This document shows, piece after piece, positions 27,444 through 36,125 of a stretch of DNA of 64,000 nucleotides (position 1 is its first letter; every line of letters starts with the position of its first letter). The stretch spans positions 930,001 through 994,000 of the forward strand of contig NZ_JAHBAH010000001.1 in NCBI RefSeq assembly GCF_020510425.1, in the 5' to 3' direction. Made by a program: the position numbers and the translations under genes. A model generated the notes under the pieces. That model saw nothing but the letters and a program-made list of their open reading frames with translations. It did not search any database and had not been told where the DNA came from. Source of the stretch: Quatrionicoccus australiensis (GTDB lineage: Bacteria; Pseudomonadota; Gammaproteobacteria; Burkholderiales; Rhodocyclaceae).

Positions 27444-30023
27444 GTGAGTCTCGCCACAACACCCTCCAGGCATTTGCAAACCTTGCTGGTTGTGGGCCTC
27501 GTTTTCTCCAACATCCTCGTCTTCGCCCTGTCTGGATTCTCGCTGCAGCAAAGCCGGCAGCAACACGAGTTGCGCGCCGAAGACCTGACCCGCAATATCG
27601 CCAGCGCACTCGATCTCAATTTATCCGGCAGCATCGAGCGGATCGACCTGTCGCTGCGTACAGTCGCCGACGAACTTGAGCGTCAGCTGGCCGGCAAGGG
27701 CATTGACGAAGCAGCGATGAATGTCTTTCTCGCCCGCCAGGAAGAGCGCTTGCCGATAACGGAAGCCTTCCGTGTCGCCAACGCAGATGGACTGGTCATC
27801 CTCGGCAAGGGGGTCAGCAAGGCAAACCCCGCCAGTTGGGCTGACCGCGACTTTTTCATTTACCACCGCGAGCACGCCGATCGCCGACTGCAGATTTCCA
27901 AGCCGCGCCTGGGGCGCGTCGCCAAGCAATATATCGTCGGCTTCGCCCAGCGCTACAACTATCCGGATGGACGTTTTGCCGGCGTCATCTCGGCCCCCGT
28001 AGCGGTCGACCATCTTTTACAGCTGATTTCCCAGTTCAAGCTCGGCGACGGTGGCACGATTTCATTGCGTGATACCGACCTCGGCCTGATCACACGAATT
28101 CCGGCCATTCCCGACAAACCGGCCGGCCAGATCGGCAACAAGGTCATCGCCCCCGAATTCCAGCATTTGGCGGAATCCGGCACGACACAGGCGACTTTTC
28201 ACACCCAGGCCAGCGGCGACGGCCATCAGCGCATTGTCACCTTCCGTCGTCTCGACAAGGTTCCGATGCTGGCGATTATCGGCATCGACAAGGAAGAGTA
28301 CCTGACCGAATGGATGACCGAGGTCTATCAAACCTCGGCCATCGCCGCCAGTTTCCTTCTCCTGTCTGTAGCACTGGGTGGCTTCGCCTTGCACTTCCTC
28401 AAGCGCACAACGCGCGAAAGCAGGCGCAACCAGCTTTATCTGCAACGCGCCAGCGATGGCATTCACATTCTCGACAAACAGCTCCGCCTGGTCGAAGCGA
28501 ATGACCGCTTCTGCCAGATGCTCGGCTATCGCCGGGATGAACTGATCGGGGCCAGCGTGACCCTGTGGGATGCCCAATGGCCGGAAAGCATCCTGCAGGA
28601 AAAGATATGGCGCGGACTATCTCCGGATTCGACGCCAATCACGCTGGAAACTCGCCACCGGCAAAAAAACGGTGACGTGCTCGACGTCGAAGTCAATATG
28701 AGCCGGTTCACCGTCGATGGCGAAAGCTATCTGTATGCCGCTGCACGCGACATCAGCAAGCGCAAGGCAGATGAAAGCGAGCTGGAACGCCACCGCCACC
28801 ATCTCGAAGAACTGGTGACCGAACGGACCGAGCAACTTGCGACCGCCAAGGAGGCGGCGGAAACCGCGAGCATTGCCAAGAGTGCCTTCCTCGCCAACAT
28901 GTCGCACGAAATCCGGACCCCGCTCAACGCCATCACCGGCATGGCCCATCTGATCCGCCGCGCCGGACTTTCAGAAGAACAAGCGGTACGCCTGGGCAAA
29001 CTGGAGGCAGCAAGTACTCATCTGCTCGATATCATCAATGCCATCCTCGACATTTCCAAGATCGAAGCCGGGAAATTTGTCCTGGAAGAAACCGCTGTCC
29101 GGGTCGAAAGCCTGCTCGGCAATGTCACGTCGATGCTGCACGAACGCGCCCAGGCCAAGCATCTGTACCTGAACACGAGCACCCACGGACTGCCGCATCA
29201 CCTGCTGGGTGACCCGACCCGCCTGCAGCAGGCCCTGCTCAACTTCGCCAGCAATGCCATCAAGTTCACCGACCATGGCGGCGTCAGCATCAGGGTCAGT
29301 CTCATCGAAGAAGGAGAGGACAGCGCGCTGCTCCGTTTCGAAGTCAGCGACACCGGCATCGGTATCGCACCGGACGTTCTGCCCAAGCTGTTCTCGACCT
29401 TCGAACAGGCCGACAACACGACCACCCGCAAATATGGCGGCACCGGGCTGGGCCTCTCGATCACCCGCAAACTCGCCCGCCTGATGGGCGGCGACGCCGG
29501 TGCCAGCAGCACACCAGGCGCAGGCAGCACCTTCTGGTTCTCCGCCCGGCTGAAAAAGAGCCATGCCATCACCGCCGGTGAATTGATCGAGCCGGAAATG
29601 GCCGAGGAGCATCTCAAACGGGATTACGCCGGCTGCCGCGTCCTGCTTGCCGAAGACGAACCGATCAACCGTGAAATCACCCTGATGATGCTCGACGAAA
29701 CCGGCCTGCTCATCGATATTGCCGAAGACGGTCGTGTCGCCGTCGAACTGGCCCGCATCCACCACTACGACCTGATCCTGATGGACATGCAGATGCCCAA
29801 CATGGATGGCCTGGAAGCCACGCGGCAGATTCGCGCCCTGCCCGAAAATGCGACAACCCCGATCCTGGCGATGACCGCCAATGCCTTTGTCGAAGACAAG
29901 GCACGCTGCTTTGCGGCCGGCATGAACGAGTTCATTGCCAAGCCGGTCAATCCGGAAGAACTCTTCGCAACCATGCTGACCTGGCTGGCCCGCAGCAACG
30001 CGCCAAGGCGGCACAACTGCTAA
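27444..30023 (+). CDS. hybrid sensor histidine kinase (cache-PAS-HisKA-HATPase-receiver)
   Basis: An 859-residue inner-membrane kinase. Order: N-terminal membrane helix ([19 protein letters not shown]), periplasmic cache domain (about 40-290, dCache type), second helix ([18 protein letters not shown]), PAS domain (about 330-440, starting [19 protein letters not shown]), coiled linker, HisKA with [14 protein letters not shown], HATPase_c with [18 protein letters not shown], and one receiver with the Asp in [11 protein letters not shown]. The start is GTG. It shares architecture with the kinase ending at 10163 but has one receiver and an added PAS. Signal unknown; it is separated from the iron operon by a terminator. 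Confidence 0.92.
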   Translation: MSLATTPSRHLQTLLVVGLVFSNILVFALSGFSLQQSRQQHELRAEDLTRNIASALDLNLSGSIERIDLSLRTVADELERQLAGKGIDEAAMNVFLARQEERLPITEAFRVANADGLVILGKGVSKANPASWADRDFFIYHREHADRRLQISKPRLGRVAKQYIVGFAQRYNYPDGRFAGVISAPVAVDHLLQLISQFKLGDGGTISLRDTDLGLITRIPAIPDKPAGQIGNKVIAPEFQHLAESGTTQATFHTQASGDGHQRIVTFRRLDKVPMLAIIGIDKEEYLTEWMTEVYQTSAIAASFLLLSVALGGFALHFLKRTTRESRRNQLYLQRASDGIHILDKQLRLVEANDRFCQMLGYRRDELIGASVTLWDAQWPESILQEKIWRGLSPDSTPITLETRHRQKNGDVLDVEVNMSRFTVDGESYLYAAARDISKRKADESELERHRHHLEELVTERTEQLATAKEAAETASIAKSAFLANMSHEIRTPLNAITGMAHLIRRAGLSEEQAVRLGKLEAASTHLLDIINAILDISKIEAGKFVLEETAVRVESLLGNVTSMLHERAQAKHLYLNTSTHGLPHHLLGDPTRLQQALLNFASNAIKFTDHGGVSIRVSLIEEGEDSALLRFEVSDTGIGIAPDVLPKLFSTFEQADNTTTRKYGGTGLGLSITRKLARLMGGDAGASSTPGAGSTFWFSARLKKSHAITAGELIEPEMAEEHLKRDYAGCRVLLAEDEPINREITLMMLDETGLLIDIAEDGRVAVELARIHHYDLILMDMQMPNMDGLEATRQIRALPENATTPILAMTANAFVEDKARCFAAGMNEFIAKPVNPEELFATMLTWLARSNAPRRHNC

Positions 30024-30111
30024 ACTCGCAAGCCGCTGGCTAAACTGACTTGGCACAGCTAACGGAACAAACCGGTGTCTACCGGTCGACTGGCCAAATG
30101 GAACGAAATTC

Positions 30112-31218
30112 ATGAATATCGAGAACCTGATCGAATTTTTTGGCGAGAAAACCAGCATCGCGCTGGCCGGCCTGCTGATCGGGGTTTTCTTCGGCGTCTT
30201 CGCCCAGCGCTCGAAATTCTGCATGCGCTCCGCCGTCGTCGAATTCTGGAATCGCCAGGGCACAGCCAAGCTCGCCGTCTGGCTTTTCGCCTTTTCAGCG
30301 GCAGTGATCGGCACCCAGCTTTGCATCACTCTAGGCTGGCTTGACGTCAGCCAGGCCCGTCAGCTCGCGGCAGCGGGCAGCCTGTCCGGGGCCATCATCG
30401 GCGGCTTGTTGTTCGGCATCGGCATGATTCTCGCCCGCGGCTGCTCGAGCCGCATGCTGGTCCTGGCCGCCAACGGCAACCTGCGCGCCCTGCTCACCGG
30501 ACTGATCTTTGCCGTCGCCGCGCAAGCTTCGCTGAACGGCCTGCTCTCACCTGTGCGCACCTGGCTATCCGGCTTGTGGACCATAGAAGGCGGAGCCAGC
30601 CGCGATCTGCTGGCCACGACCCACCTCGGGCACAGCGGCGGCATCGTTTTCGGTCTGGTCTGGCTGGCTGCCGCCATTATTTTTGCCCGCCGTGCCGGGA
30701 TCAGCCGCCGCGAGTGGCTGTGTGGCAGCGGCGTCGGCCTGAGCATCGCGCTGGCCTGGCTGACCACGCACTTGCTCGGCAGCCAGTCCTTCGAGATCAT
30801 TCCGGTACAAAGCCTGAGTTTCACCGGTCCGTCGGCCGACATGCTGATGCTGGTCCTGTCACCGCCCGGCCAGCCCTGGGATTTCGATATCGGCCTGGTG
30901 CCCGGCGTCGTCCTCGGCTCCTTCCTGGCGGCCTTGTGGGGCGGCGAGTTGAAACTCGAAGGTTTCCAGGACGGGCGCAGTATGCGCCGCTATATCGCCG
31001 GCGCGATCTGCATGGGCTTCGGCGGCATGCTGGCCGGCGGTTGTGCCGTCGGGGCCGGCGTCTCCGGCGCGGCGATCTTCGCCCTGACCGCCTGGCTGGC
31101 ACTGGCCGGCATGTGGCTGGGCGGCGGCCTGGCCAATGCGCTCATCGACCGCCCGCAACTGCAAGAAAAAACGGCCACACCCGAAACAGGCGTGGCCGAT
31201 GCGGCAGTACAGCCCTGA
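30112..31218 (+). CDS. YeeE/YedE-family sulfur-compound importer (TsuA-like)
   Basis: A 368-residue inner-membrane protein with about nine to ten hydrophobic segments. It carries the Cys motifs of the YeeE/YedE family: RSKFCMRSAVVEFW near residue 35, ARGCSSRMLVLAANGNLRAL near 110 and AGGCAVGAGVSGA near 310. TsuA from this family takes up thiosulfate by relay across such cysteines. The neighbouring convergent sox operon makes thiosulfate or another sulfane-sulfur compound a reasonable substrate, by inference. Its 3' end overlaps the terminator of the sox operon on the other strand. Confidence 0.88.
   Translation: MNIENLIEFFGEKTSIALAGLLIGVFFGVFAQRSKFCMRSAVVEFWNRQGTAKLAVWLFAFSAAVIGTQLCITLGWLDVSQARQLAAAGSLSGAIIGGLLFGIGMILARGCSSRMLVLAANGNLRALLTGLIFAVAAQASLNGLLSPVRTWLSGLWTIEGGASRDLLATTHLGHSGGIVFGLVWLAAAIIFARRAGISRREWLCGSGVGLSIALAWLTTHLLGSQSFEIIPVQSLSFTGPSADMLMLVLSPPGQPWDFDIGLVPGVVLGSFLAALWGGELKLEGFQDGRSMRRYIAGAICMGFGGMLAGGCAVGAGVSGAAIFALTAWLALAGMWLGGGLANALIDRPQLQEKTATPETGVADAAVQP
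31165..31198 (-). terminator. intrinsic terminator of the sox operon, inside the yeeE 3' end
   Basis: On the minus strand CGGCCAC (31198-31192) pairs with GTGGCCG (31178-31172) around a 13-nt loop and is followed by seven Ts. It lies 30 nt past the rhodanese stop and within the last codons of the convergent importer gene. Confidence 0.65.
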
Positions 31219-31227
31219 GCCGGAAGC

Positions 31228-31845
31228 TCAGCGCGGGAAATACATCTTTGCCTTGTCGAGCTTGTAGGTCCACGGCAAATTGGCGTTCTTCCAGCCGTTG
31301 ACCGCGCGCTGACCGCTCTTCGCCCCATCCTTCGCCATATCGCCTTCGAATCCTTCAGCGATCGAATAGACCCTGGTGTAGCCGGCCATCTGCAAGCGAT
31401 CGGCGGCCTTCGAACTGCGATCGCCGGAGCGGCAGATCAGGATGATCGAGGCGTCCTTGCCCAGGCTCTTCTCCTTGAGTCGGCGCTCGAGTTCGGGCAT
31501 GAAGTCCTGGTTCGGCTCGAGGGCATACATCGCACGCTTTTCATCCCAATCACTCATCAACTCGGGATGCTCGACATAGGGCACCAGCGCATCGGCATCC
31601 CCCGGCCAACCGACGTACATCGCCTCGCCCCGGGTGCGCACGTCAAAGAAGGCGACGCCCTTCGGATTGGCTTTCTTCATGTCGTAAGCCTGCTGCGGCG
31701 TCAGGTAGAGCGCCAGCTTGCTCTTTTTGACTTCGGGCAGCTTGTCCCAGTCGCTCGTTCCTGGCGCCCAGTCGGCGGCAAAAGTCAGTGTCGCACCGGC
31801 CAGCAGGCCGGCCAGCAAAGCCGTCTTGAGAACCCGGCGCATCAT
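31228..31845 (-). CDS. periplasmic rhodanese-domain protein
   Basis: A 205-residue exported protein: signal peptide about 1-23 (LLAGATLTFAADW), then a single rhodanese domain with the active-site Cys in IILICRSGDRSSKAADRL (about residue 137). It would carry or transfer sulfane sulfur in the periplasm. The start overlaps the soxB stop by ATGA, so it is the last gene of the sox operon. Similar PQQ/SoxE-linked rhodaneses occur in other sulfur oxidisers; its exact step here is unknown. Confidence 0.9.
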   Translation of the reverse strand: MMRRVLKTALLAGLLAGATLTFAADWAPGTSDWDKLPEVKKSKLALYLTPQQAYDMKKANPKGVAFFDVRTRGEAMYVGWPGDADALVPYVEHPELMSDWDEKRAMYALEPNQDFMPELERRLKEKSLGKDASIILICRSGDRSSKAADRLQMAGYTRVYSIAEGFEGDMAKDGAKSGQRAVNGWKNANLPWTYKLDKAKMYFPR

Positions 31846-33563
31846 GCGATCCCCGGATTGCCGGCGGCGCCTTTCAGCGTCGGCAGGTTGAGATTGACCG
31901 GCTTGACCGTCTTGATGTCGCGCAGGTACTTGGCGACGACGTCCCAGATCGGTTCGCCGGCATTCTTCGCCTCTTCGGAAACCGGTGCCCAGCCGGCAAC
32001 CTTGTAGGTCCTGGCCGGATCGATCAGCTTGCCCTTGAGCATCATGTTCTGGATACGGCTACCCATTTTCGCCGTCGGATCGCAGGTCCATTGCAGGCCG
32101 CCGACCCGCACCATATCGCCACCCTGCTGGTAGTAAGGATCCGGATTGAACAGGTTGTCGCAGACGTCTTCGAGCACCGTCTTGATCATCTCGCCGCTCA
32201 TGTTGCTCACCGTCGTCCACGGATAGGTGATCGCTGTCTGGTCGAGCACATGTTCCATCAGGATCGGCTGGCCGGGCAGCAGCGAGGTACCCCAGCGGAA
32301 GCCTGGCGAGAAGGCGATTTCGGCATCCTTGACCTTGAGCAGCGAGTCGAGGATGACCTGGTCGAAAGTACCGTTGAAGTTGCCACGGCGATAGAGCAGG
32401 CCCTCGGTGACGGCCAGCTTTTCGTTCAACTTGGACAGATAAGGCGCGCGCGCCTTGTCGATCAGCGTCTGCATGTCCTTGTCGGCCGGCAGCAGGTTGG
32501 CGAAGACGGGCAACAGCTTGTAACGGTAAGCGGCGATCTTGCCGTTCCTGACGTCAAAATCGAGCACGCCGAGGTATTTGCCGTTGGAGCCGGCATTGGT
32601 GACCAGCGTCTGGCCACCGGCATTCTTGACGACAACCGGGGCCGGCATGCCGTCATGGGTGTGACCGCCGAGGATGGCGTCGATGCCCTTGATGCGCGAT
32701 GCCATCTTGAGGTCGACGTCCATGCCGTTGTGCGAGAGCACGACGACGACCTGCGCACCGGCCGCACGTGCTTCGTCGACCGTCTTCTGCATGTTCTCTT
32801 CCTGGATGCCGAAGCTCCAGTTCGGCGTCTGCCAGCGCGGGTTGGCGATCGGCGTGTAGGGGAAGGCCTGGCCGATGATGGCGACCGGCACGCCGTTCAT
32901 CTTCTTCATCACGAAGGGCTTGAACACGGCATCGCCAAAGTCGGTGGTCTTGACGTTCTGGGCAACGATGTCGATCTGGCCGGCGAAATCCTTTTCCTCG
33001 ATTTCCTTGACCCGCGCCTCGCCGTAGGTCGATTCCCAATGCAAGGTCATGACATTGACGCCGAGCGCCTTGCAGGCATCGACCATGTCCTGAGCGTTCG
33101 ACCACAGCGCCGTGCCGGAGCCTTGCCAGGTGTCGCCGCCGTCGAGCAGCAGCGCCCCCGGACGATTCGCCTTCATGCGCTTGACCAGCGTCGCCAGGTG
33201 GGCAAAACCGCCGACCTTGCCGTAGGTTTCGGCCGCCTTCTCGAAATTGAGGTAGGTGTAGGCGTGCGCTTCCAGGCTGTTCGGCTTGAAGCCGAAGTGC
33301 TTGAGCAAATTGTCGCCAACCAGGTGCGGCACCTTGCCGAACTGCTCGCCGAAGCCGAGATTGACGTTCGGCTCGCGGAAATAGATGGGCAGCAACTGGG
33401 CATGGCAGTCGGTGATGTGGAGCAGGCTGACATTGCCGAATTTCGGCAGGTCGTACAGCTTGGCAGCGCCCTTCTCGGCCAGGGCAAAATCACTGTGCAG
33501 GCTCATACCACCAGCAGCAGCGACGGCCATGACCTGCAAAAACTCGCGACGATTCATGCTCAT
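31842..33563 (-). CDS. soxB: SoxB sulfate thiol esterase (thiosulfohydrolase)
   Basis: A 573-residue periplasmic di-manganese hydrolase that releases sulfate from the SoxY-bound thiosulfonate. A Tat signal opens the protein (MNRREFLQVMAVAAAGG). Metal-binding motifs of the 5'-nucleotidase/SoxB family follow: HITDCHAQLLP, LLDGGDTWQGSGTA, VVLSHNGMDVD and GGHTHDG. Starts two codons apart are possible; the first is preceded by AAGGA seven nt away. A terminator-like hairpin and a palindrome separate it from soxX, so its expression may be partly independent. Confidence 0.96.
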   Translation of the reverse strand: MSMNRREFLQVMAVAAAGGMSLHSDFALAEKGAAKLYDLPKFGNVSLLHITDCHAQLLPIYFREPNVNLGFGEQFGKVPHLVGDNLLKHFGFKPNSLEAHAYTYLNFEKAAETYGKVGGFAHLATLVKRMKANRPGALLLDGGDTWQGSGTALWSNAQDMVDACKALGVNVMTLHWESTYGEARVKEIEEKDFAGQIDIVAQNVKTTDFGDAVFKPFVMKKMNGVPVAIIGQAFPYTPIANPRWQTPNWSFGIQEENMQKTVDEARAAGAQVVVVLSHNGMDVDLKMASRIKGIDAILGGHTHDGMPAPVVVKNAGGQTLVTNAGSNGKYLGVLDFDVRNGKIAAYRYKLLPVFANLLPADKDMQTLIDKARAPYLSKLNEKLAVTEGLLYRRGNFNGTFDQVILDSLLKVKDAEIAFSPGFRWGTSLLPGQPILMEHVLDQTAITYPWTTVSNMSGEMIKTVLEDVCDNLFNPDPYYQQGGDMVRVGGLQWTCDPTAKMGSRIQNMMLKGKLIDPARTYKVAGWAPVSEEAKNAGEPIWDVVAKYLRDIKTVKPVNLNLPTLKGAAGNPGIA

Positions 33564-33583
33564 GTTGTGTTCCTTGAATTTTG

Positions 33584-33625
33584 TTTTACGACGTAAAAAA
33601 TGCCCGGCCGGTGACCCGGCCGGGC
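33584..33625 (-). terminator. terminator/attenuator and palindrome between soxX and soxB
   Basis: On the minus strand a 10-bp all-GC stem (33625-33616 with 33611-33602, GTCA loop) is followed by ATTTTTT. The palindrome TTTTACG-A-CGTAAAA (33584-33598) follows at once, partly using the T-run. The first element is a textbook intrinsic terminator; the second could be an operator or an anti-terminator arm. Confidence 0.75.
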
Positions 33626-33638
33626 CAATCACGCAAAC

Positions 33639-34274
33639 TCAGTCCTTGTTGACCGGCGACTCCGGATCGATCAGGAAGGCCACGATATGGGTGATCTGCT
33701 CCGGCGTCAGCCAGCTGTGCAGCCCGAAACGCGGCATGTTGGTACAGGCGGTGAAGGCATTCGAGTTGTAGATCTTGTCGTAGGTGTACTTGATGATCTC
33801 TTCCGAACTGCCGCGGACCTTGCCGAACTGCTGCAGGCTGGGGCCGATCGTGCCGTAGGCCAGTTCCTTCTTCGCCAGTTGGTGGCAGGCGTAGCAGTTG
33901 CCGCCCCGCACGCGCCCGGCCGGATCCGGCTGGATGAAGCCGATGTGGCCGCCGGTGCCGACCGCGGCGAGCTTCTCGCCTTCCTTCCAGTCACCGATCA
34001 GCTTGCCGTCGACCGGGTAGCGGATGGTTGCGGCGTTCTGCTTTTCCAGCTTTTCGCCGATCTTGCGCGGCGGGTTGTCGCGGTAAATACCGCAGGTCTT
34101 CATCGTTTCGTCCTGGTCCAGACGCTTCATCCAGTATTTCGGATTCTCGGCCTTGAACGAACTGCGGAACATCTGCTCGGCCTCGCCGGCAAACTTGCCG
34201 CCGGGCGCCTCGGCCTGGGCAGCAAAGGAGAGCGTAGCGGTCAACACAGAAAAAAGGGCTATTTTCAGTTTCAT
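33639..34274 (-). CDS. soxX: SoxX, haem subunit of the SoxXA cytochrome
   Basis: A 211-residue periplasmic cytochrome c, the smaller SoxXA partner that helps attach thiosulfate to SoxY. Signal peptide about 1-22 (SFAAQAEA). One haem site CYACH at residues 127-131, with Met180 in CTNMPRFG as probable distal ligand. An N-terminal extension before the haem domain makes it longer than class I SoxX (~150-160). Of two adjacent ATGs, the second has AGGGG at proper distance. It starts 13 nt after soxA. Confidence 0.94.
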   Translation of the reverse strand: MKLKIALFSVLTATLSFAAQAEAPGGKFAGEAEQMFRSSFKAENPKYWMKRLDQDETMKTCGIYRDNPPRKIGEKLEKQNAATIRYPVDGKLIGDWKEGEKLAAVGTGGHIGFIQPDPAGRVRGGNCYACHQLAKKELAYGTIGPSLQQFGKVRGSSEEIIKYTYDKIYNSNAFTACTNMPRFGLHSWLTPEQITHIVAFLIDPESPVNKD

Positions 34275-34287
34275 GGTCATCCCCTTT

Positions 34288-35103
34288 TCAGCGCTTGATT
34301 CCCGGCGTTTCCATGACGGTGCCGGTCGCAGTTTTTTGCAGGTAGGTTTCGAGGGCAATCACCGAATCCGCCAGATACTCCGGCTCCGGCCAGCGCGCCT
34401 GGCGCATGCAGTCGATCAGGCGGCGCTGCATGGTCCACACGGCGCCTTGCGACACGCGGTAGGACGGCCAGGTCTTCATCGCCGTACCGGCGCCATCCTT
34501 GGTCGTCAGGTTGCCCAGATCCTGCAGGCGGATGCGCTTGCCTTCCTGGCCGTGACAGATGGCGCAGGAAAAATCTTGCGGTCCGGAGCGGCGATAGAAG
34601 ATGTATTCGCCCATCTTCGCCATCTTCGCTTCGGCCGGATGCGTCGCCGGCACGTTGATCGGCTTGCCGTTCGACTTGGCGCCGACGAAGGTGACCAGGG
34701 CCTCGATATCGGACTCCTTGCCCGGCTTCGAATACCACTGCCTGGTCACCTCTGCCTGCGTGAAACCTTGCAGCGTGACCATGCAATGGACAAGGCGGGA
34801 CTCAACGTCCATGACCTTGTTGGTGTCCTTGAAGTATTTCGGCAACTGCGCATAAGCGCCATCGAGCTTGCCCGGCCCGAGGCCGAGGTCGCACTGCTCG
34901 AGCGTAGCCTTCTTCGGGCCGCGCTTTTCGCTCCACAGGCTTTCGCCCTTGACTTCGAGCAGGTCGGCAGGATTGCCGTCGGCCAGCGCCTCGCGGTACT
35001 TGGCCAGCTCGTCGGCGACCTTGCTGTCCTGGGCGAACAGCGGGCCGGCAAATGTTGCGGCAACGGCGAGCGCCGCCAGCGATTGAATCGAGCGATGAAT
35101 CAT
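34288..35103 (-). CDS. soxA: SoxA, catalytic haem subunit of SoxXA
   Basis: A 271-residue periplasmic L-cysteine S-thiosulfotransferase subunit. Signal peptide about 1-24. It is the single-haem type: the N-terminal haem site is replaced by Cys71 and Cys107 (a likely disulfide), and only CAICH (180-184) binds haem. Cys232 in DCMRQARWP is the expected cysteine persulfide axial ligand at the active site. It lies between soxZ (69-nt gap) and soxX (13-nt gap). Confidence 0.95.
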   Translation of the reverse strand: MIHRSIQSLAALAVAATFAGPLFAQDSKVADELAKYREALADGNPADLLEVKGESLWSEKRGPKKATLEQCDLGLGPGKLDGAYAQLPKYFKDTNKVMDVESRLVHCMVTLQGFTQAEVTRQWYSKPGKESDIEALVTFVGAKSNGKPINVPATHPAEAKMAKMGEYIFYRRSGPQDFSCAICHGQEGKRIRLQDLGNLTTKDGAGTAMKTWPSYRVSQGAVWTMQRRLIDCMRQARWPEPEYLADSVIALETYLQKTATGTVMETPGIKR

Positions 35104-35172
35104 TTCATCTCCTCCGGGGAAAGACGGCCGGCAGCGTCCGGTCTACGCCATCTGGCTGCCGTTTTTCAATAA

Positions 35173-35484
35173 TCAGGCGACAACCGCTTCGTCGCTACGC
35201 GTATCGCCCTTGTTGTCCTTCCAGCTGACAACGATCTTGTCGCCCTTGGCGCCGCCCTTGAACTTGAAGGCCAGGTACGGATTCTTCGAGACGGACGGAC
35301 CAAACTCGCTGTTCAGAACGACCTTGTCGTTGTGCTTGGCGACCAGCTCGGTAATGAACCAGGCCGGCACGACAGCACCAGCTGCATCCTTGCGCTGACC
35401 GGTTTCCATTTCGTGGCTGACCAGCACTTTGACTTCGGTAACGCCGTCCTTGTTGGCGGCGCGGATTTTCATCGGATTGCCCAT
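35173..35484 (-). CDS. soxZ: SoxZ sulfur-carrier complex subunit
   Basis: A 103-residue protein that pairs with SoxY to present the sulfur-bound C-terminal arm to Sox enzymes. No signal peptide of its own, as usual: it is exported with SoxY. Typical SoxZ text includes KVLVSHEMETGQRKDAAG, PAWFITELVAKHNDKVVLN and ISWK-type C-terminal strands. The start is preceded by AGGAG. It is separated from soxY by 150 nt containing a long inverted repeat, whereas soxY and soxZ are normally nearly adjacent. Confidence 0.95.
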   Translation of the reverse strand: MGNPMKIRAANKDGVTEVKVLVSHEMETGQRKDAAGAVVPAWFITELVAKHNDKVVLNSEFGPSVSKNPYLAFKFKGGAKGDKIVVSWKDNKGDTRSDEAVVA

Positions 35485-35513
35485 GAGTATTTCTCCTAAA
35501 TTCTTTATTAATG

Positions 35514-35636
35514 AAAACGGGAAACGAAGCGTAGCGAGCGATGACAGGACGAGGCGCGTTTGCGAGACAGTGCAATCTGCACGGCGAGCAAGCGCAACGA
35601 AGTCATGTCGAGCGCAGTAGCTTCGGACCCGTTTTT
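35514..35636. repeat. long imperfect inverted repeat between soxY and soxZ
   Basis: Left arm 35514-35573 and right arm 35577-35636 are imperfect reverse complements around an ATC centre. Matching blocks from outside in are AAAACGGG, CGAAGC, ATGAC, a GCG-rich block and GTGCA. The right end reaches the soxY stop codon. The transcript could fold into a hairpin of about 120 nt. It looks like a miniature mobile or REP-like element, or an mRNA-processing structure; no coding frame is seen. Confidence 0.7.
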
Positions 35637-36102
35637 AGCCGCCGCAGCCGCCCAGGGTGACCTTGATTTCCTTGGTCGCCATGAAGAACTTGCCGTCCGA
35701 CTTGACCAGCGCGTAGACGTTCGAGGTCTGGCCCATCTTGACGCGGGTCTGGACGTTGGCTTCGGTGCCTTCCGGCAGCATGAAGCTGGCGGCCAGCGCG
35801 TTCGGGTTCTTTTCGATCAGGATGGCGACCATCGTCACGTTGGGCAGCGAGGAAGCGACACCGACCGGCACGACGGCACCGTTTTCGGCGATATCCGGGC
35901 CGGTGACCTGGACGTCCTTGCTGTCGACATGCGCATTGGCACCGAGGGCCTTGAGCGTGTCGGCCATGCTCTTGGCGTCAAAGGCGTTCTTGTTCCAGTC
36001 GGCCAGGGCCATGCCCGGGGTGATGATGCCGGCAGCGGCGAGAACGGTCAGGAGCGCGGCTCCCGAGCCGGTTTTGAGTACAGTGCGACGTTGCTTGTTC
36101 AT
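35635..36102 (-). CDS. soxY: SoxY sulfur-carrier subunit
   Basis: A 155-residue periplasmic carrier. Tat-type signal (MNKQRRTVLKTGSGAALL), then an immunoglobulin-like domain, and the flexible C-terminus KVTLGGCGG whose Cys153 carries covalently bound sulfur intermediates through the Sox cycle. The ATG is preceded by GAGGAG; a longer frame 16 codons upstream lacks this. It follows soxD after 23 nt on the same strand. Confidence 0.96.
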   Translation of the reverse strand: MNKQRRTVLKTGSGAALLTVLAAAGIITPGMALADWNKNAFDAKSMADTLKALGANAHVDSKDVQVTGPDIAENGAVVPVGVASSLPNVTMVAILIEKNPNALAASFMLPEGTEANVQTRVKMGQTSNVYALVKSDGKFFMATKEIKVTLGGCGG

Positions 36103-36125
36103 GGTATCTCCTCTGTGAAAATTGA

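Noticed and set aside
32091..33596. 501-residue open frame antisense to soxB
   Set aside because: soxB is certain from its metal motifs and Tat signal; the antisense frame has no domain.
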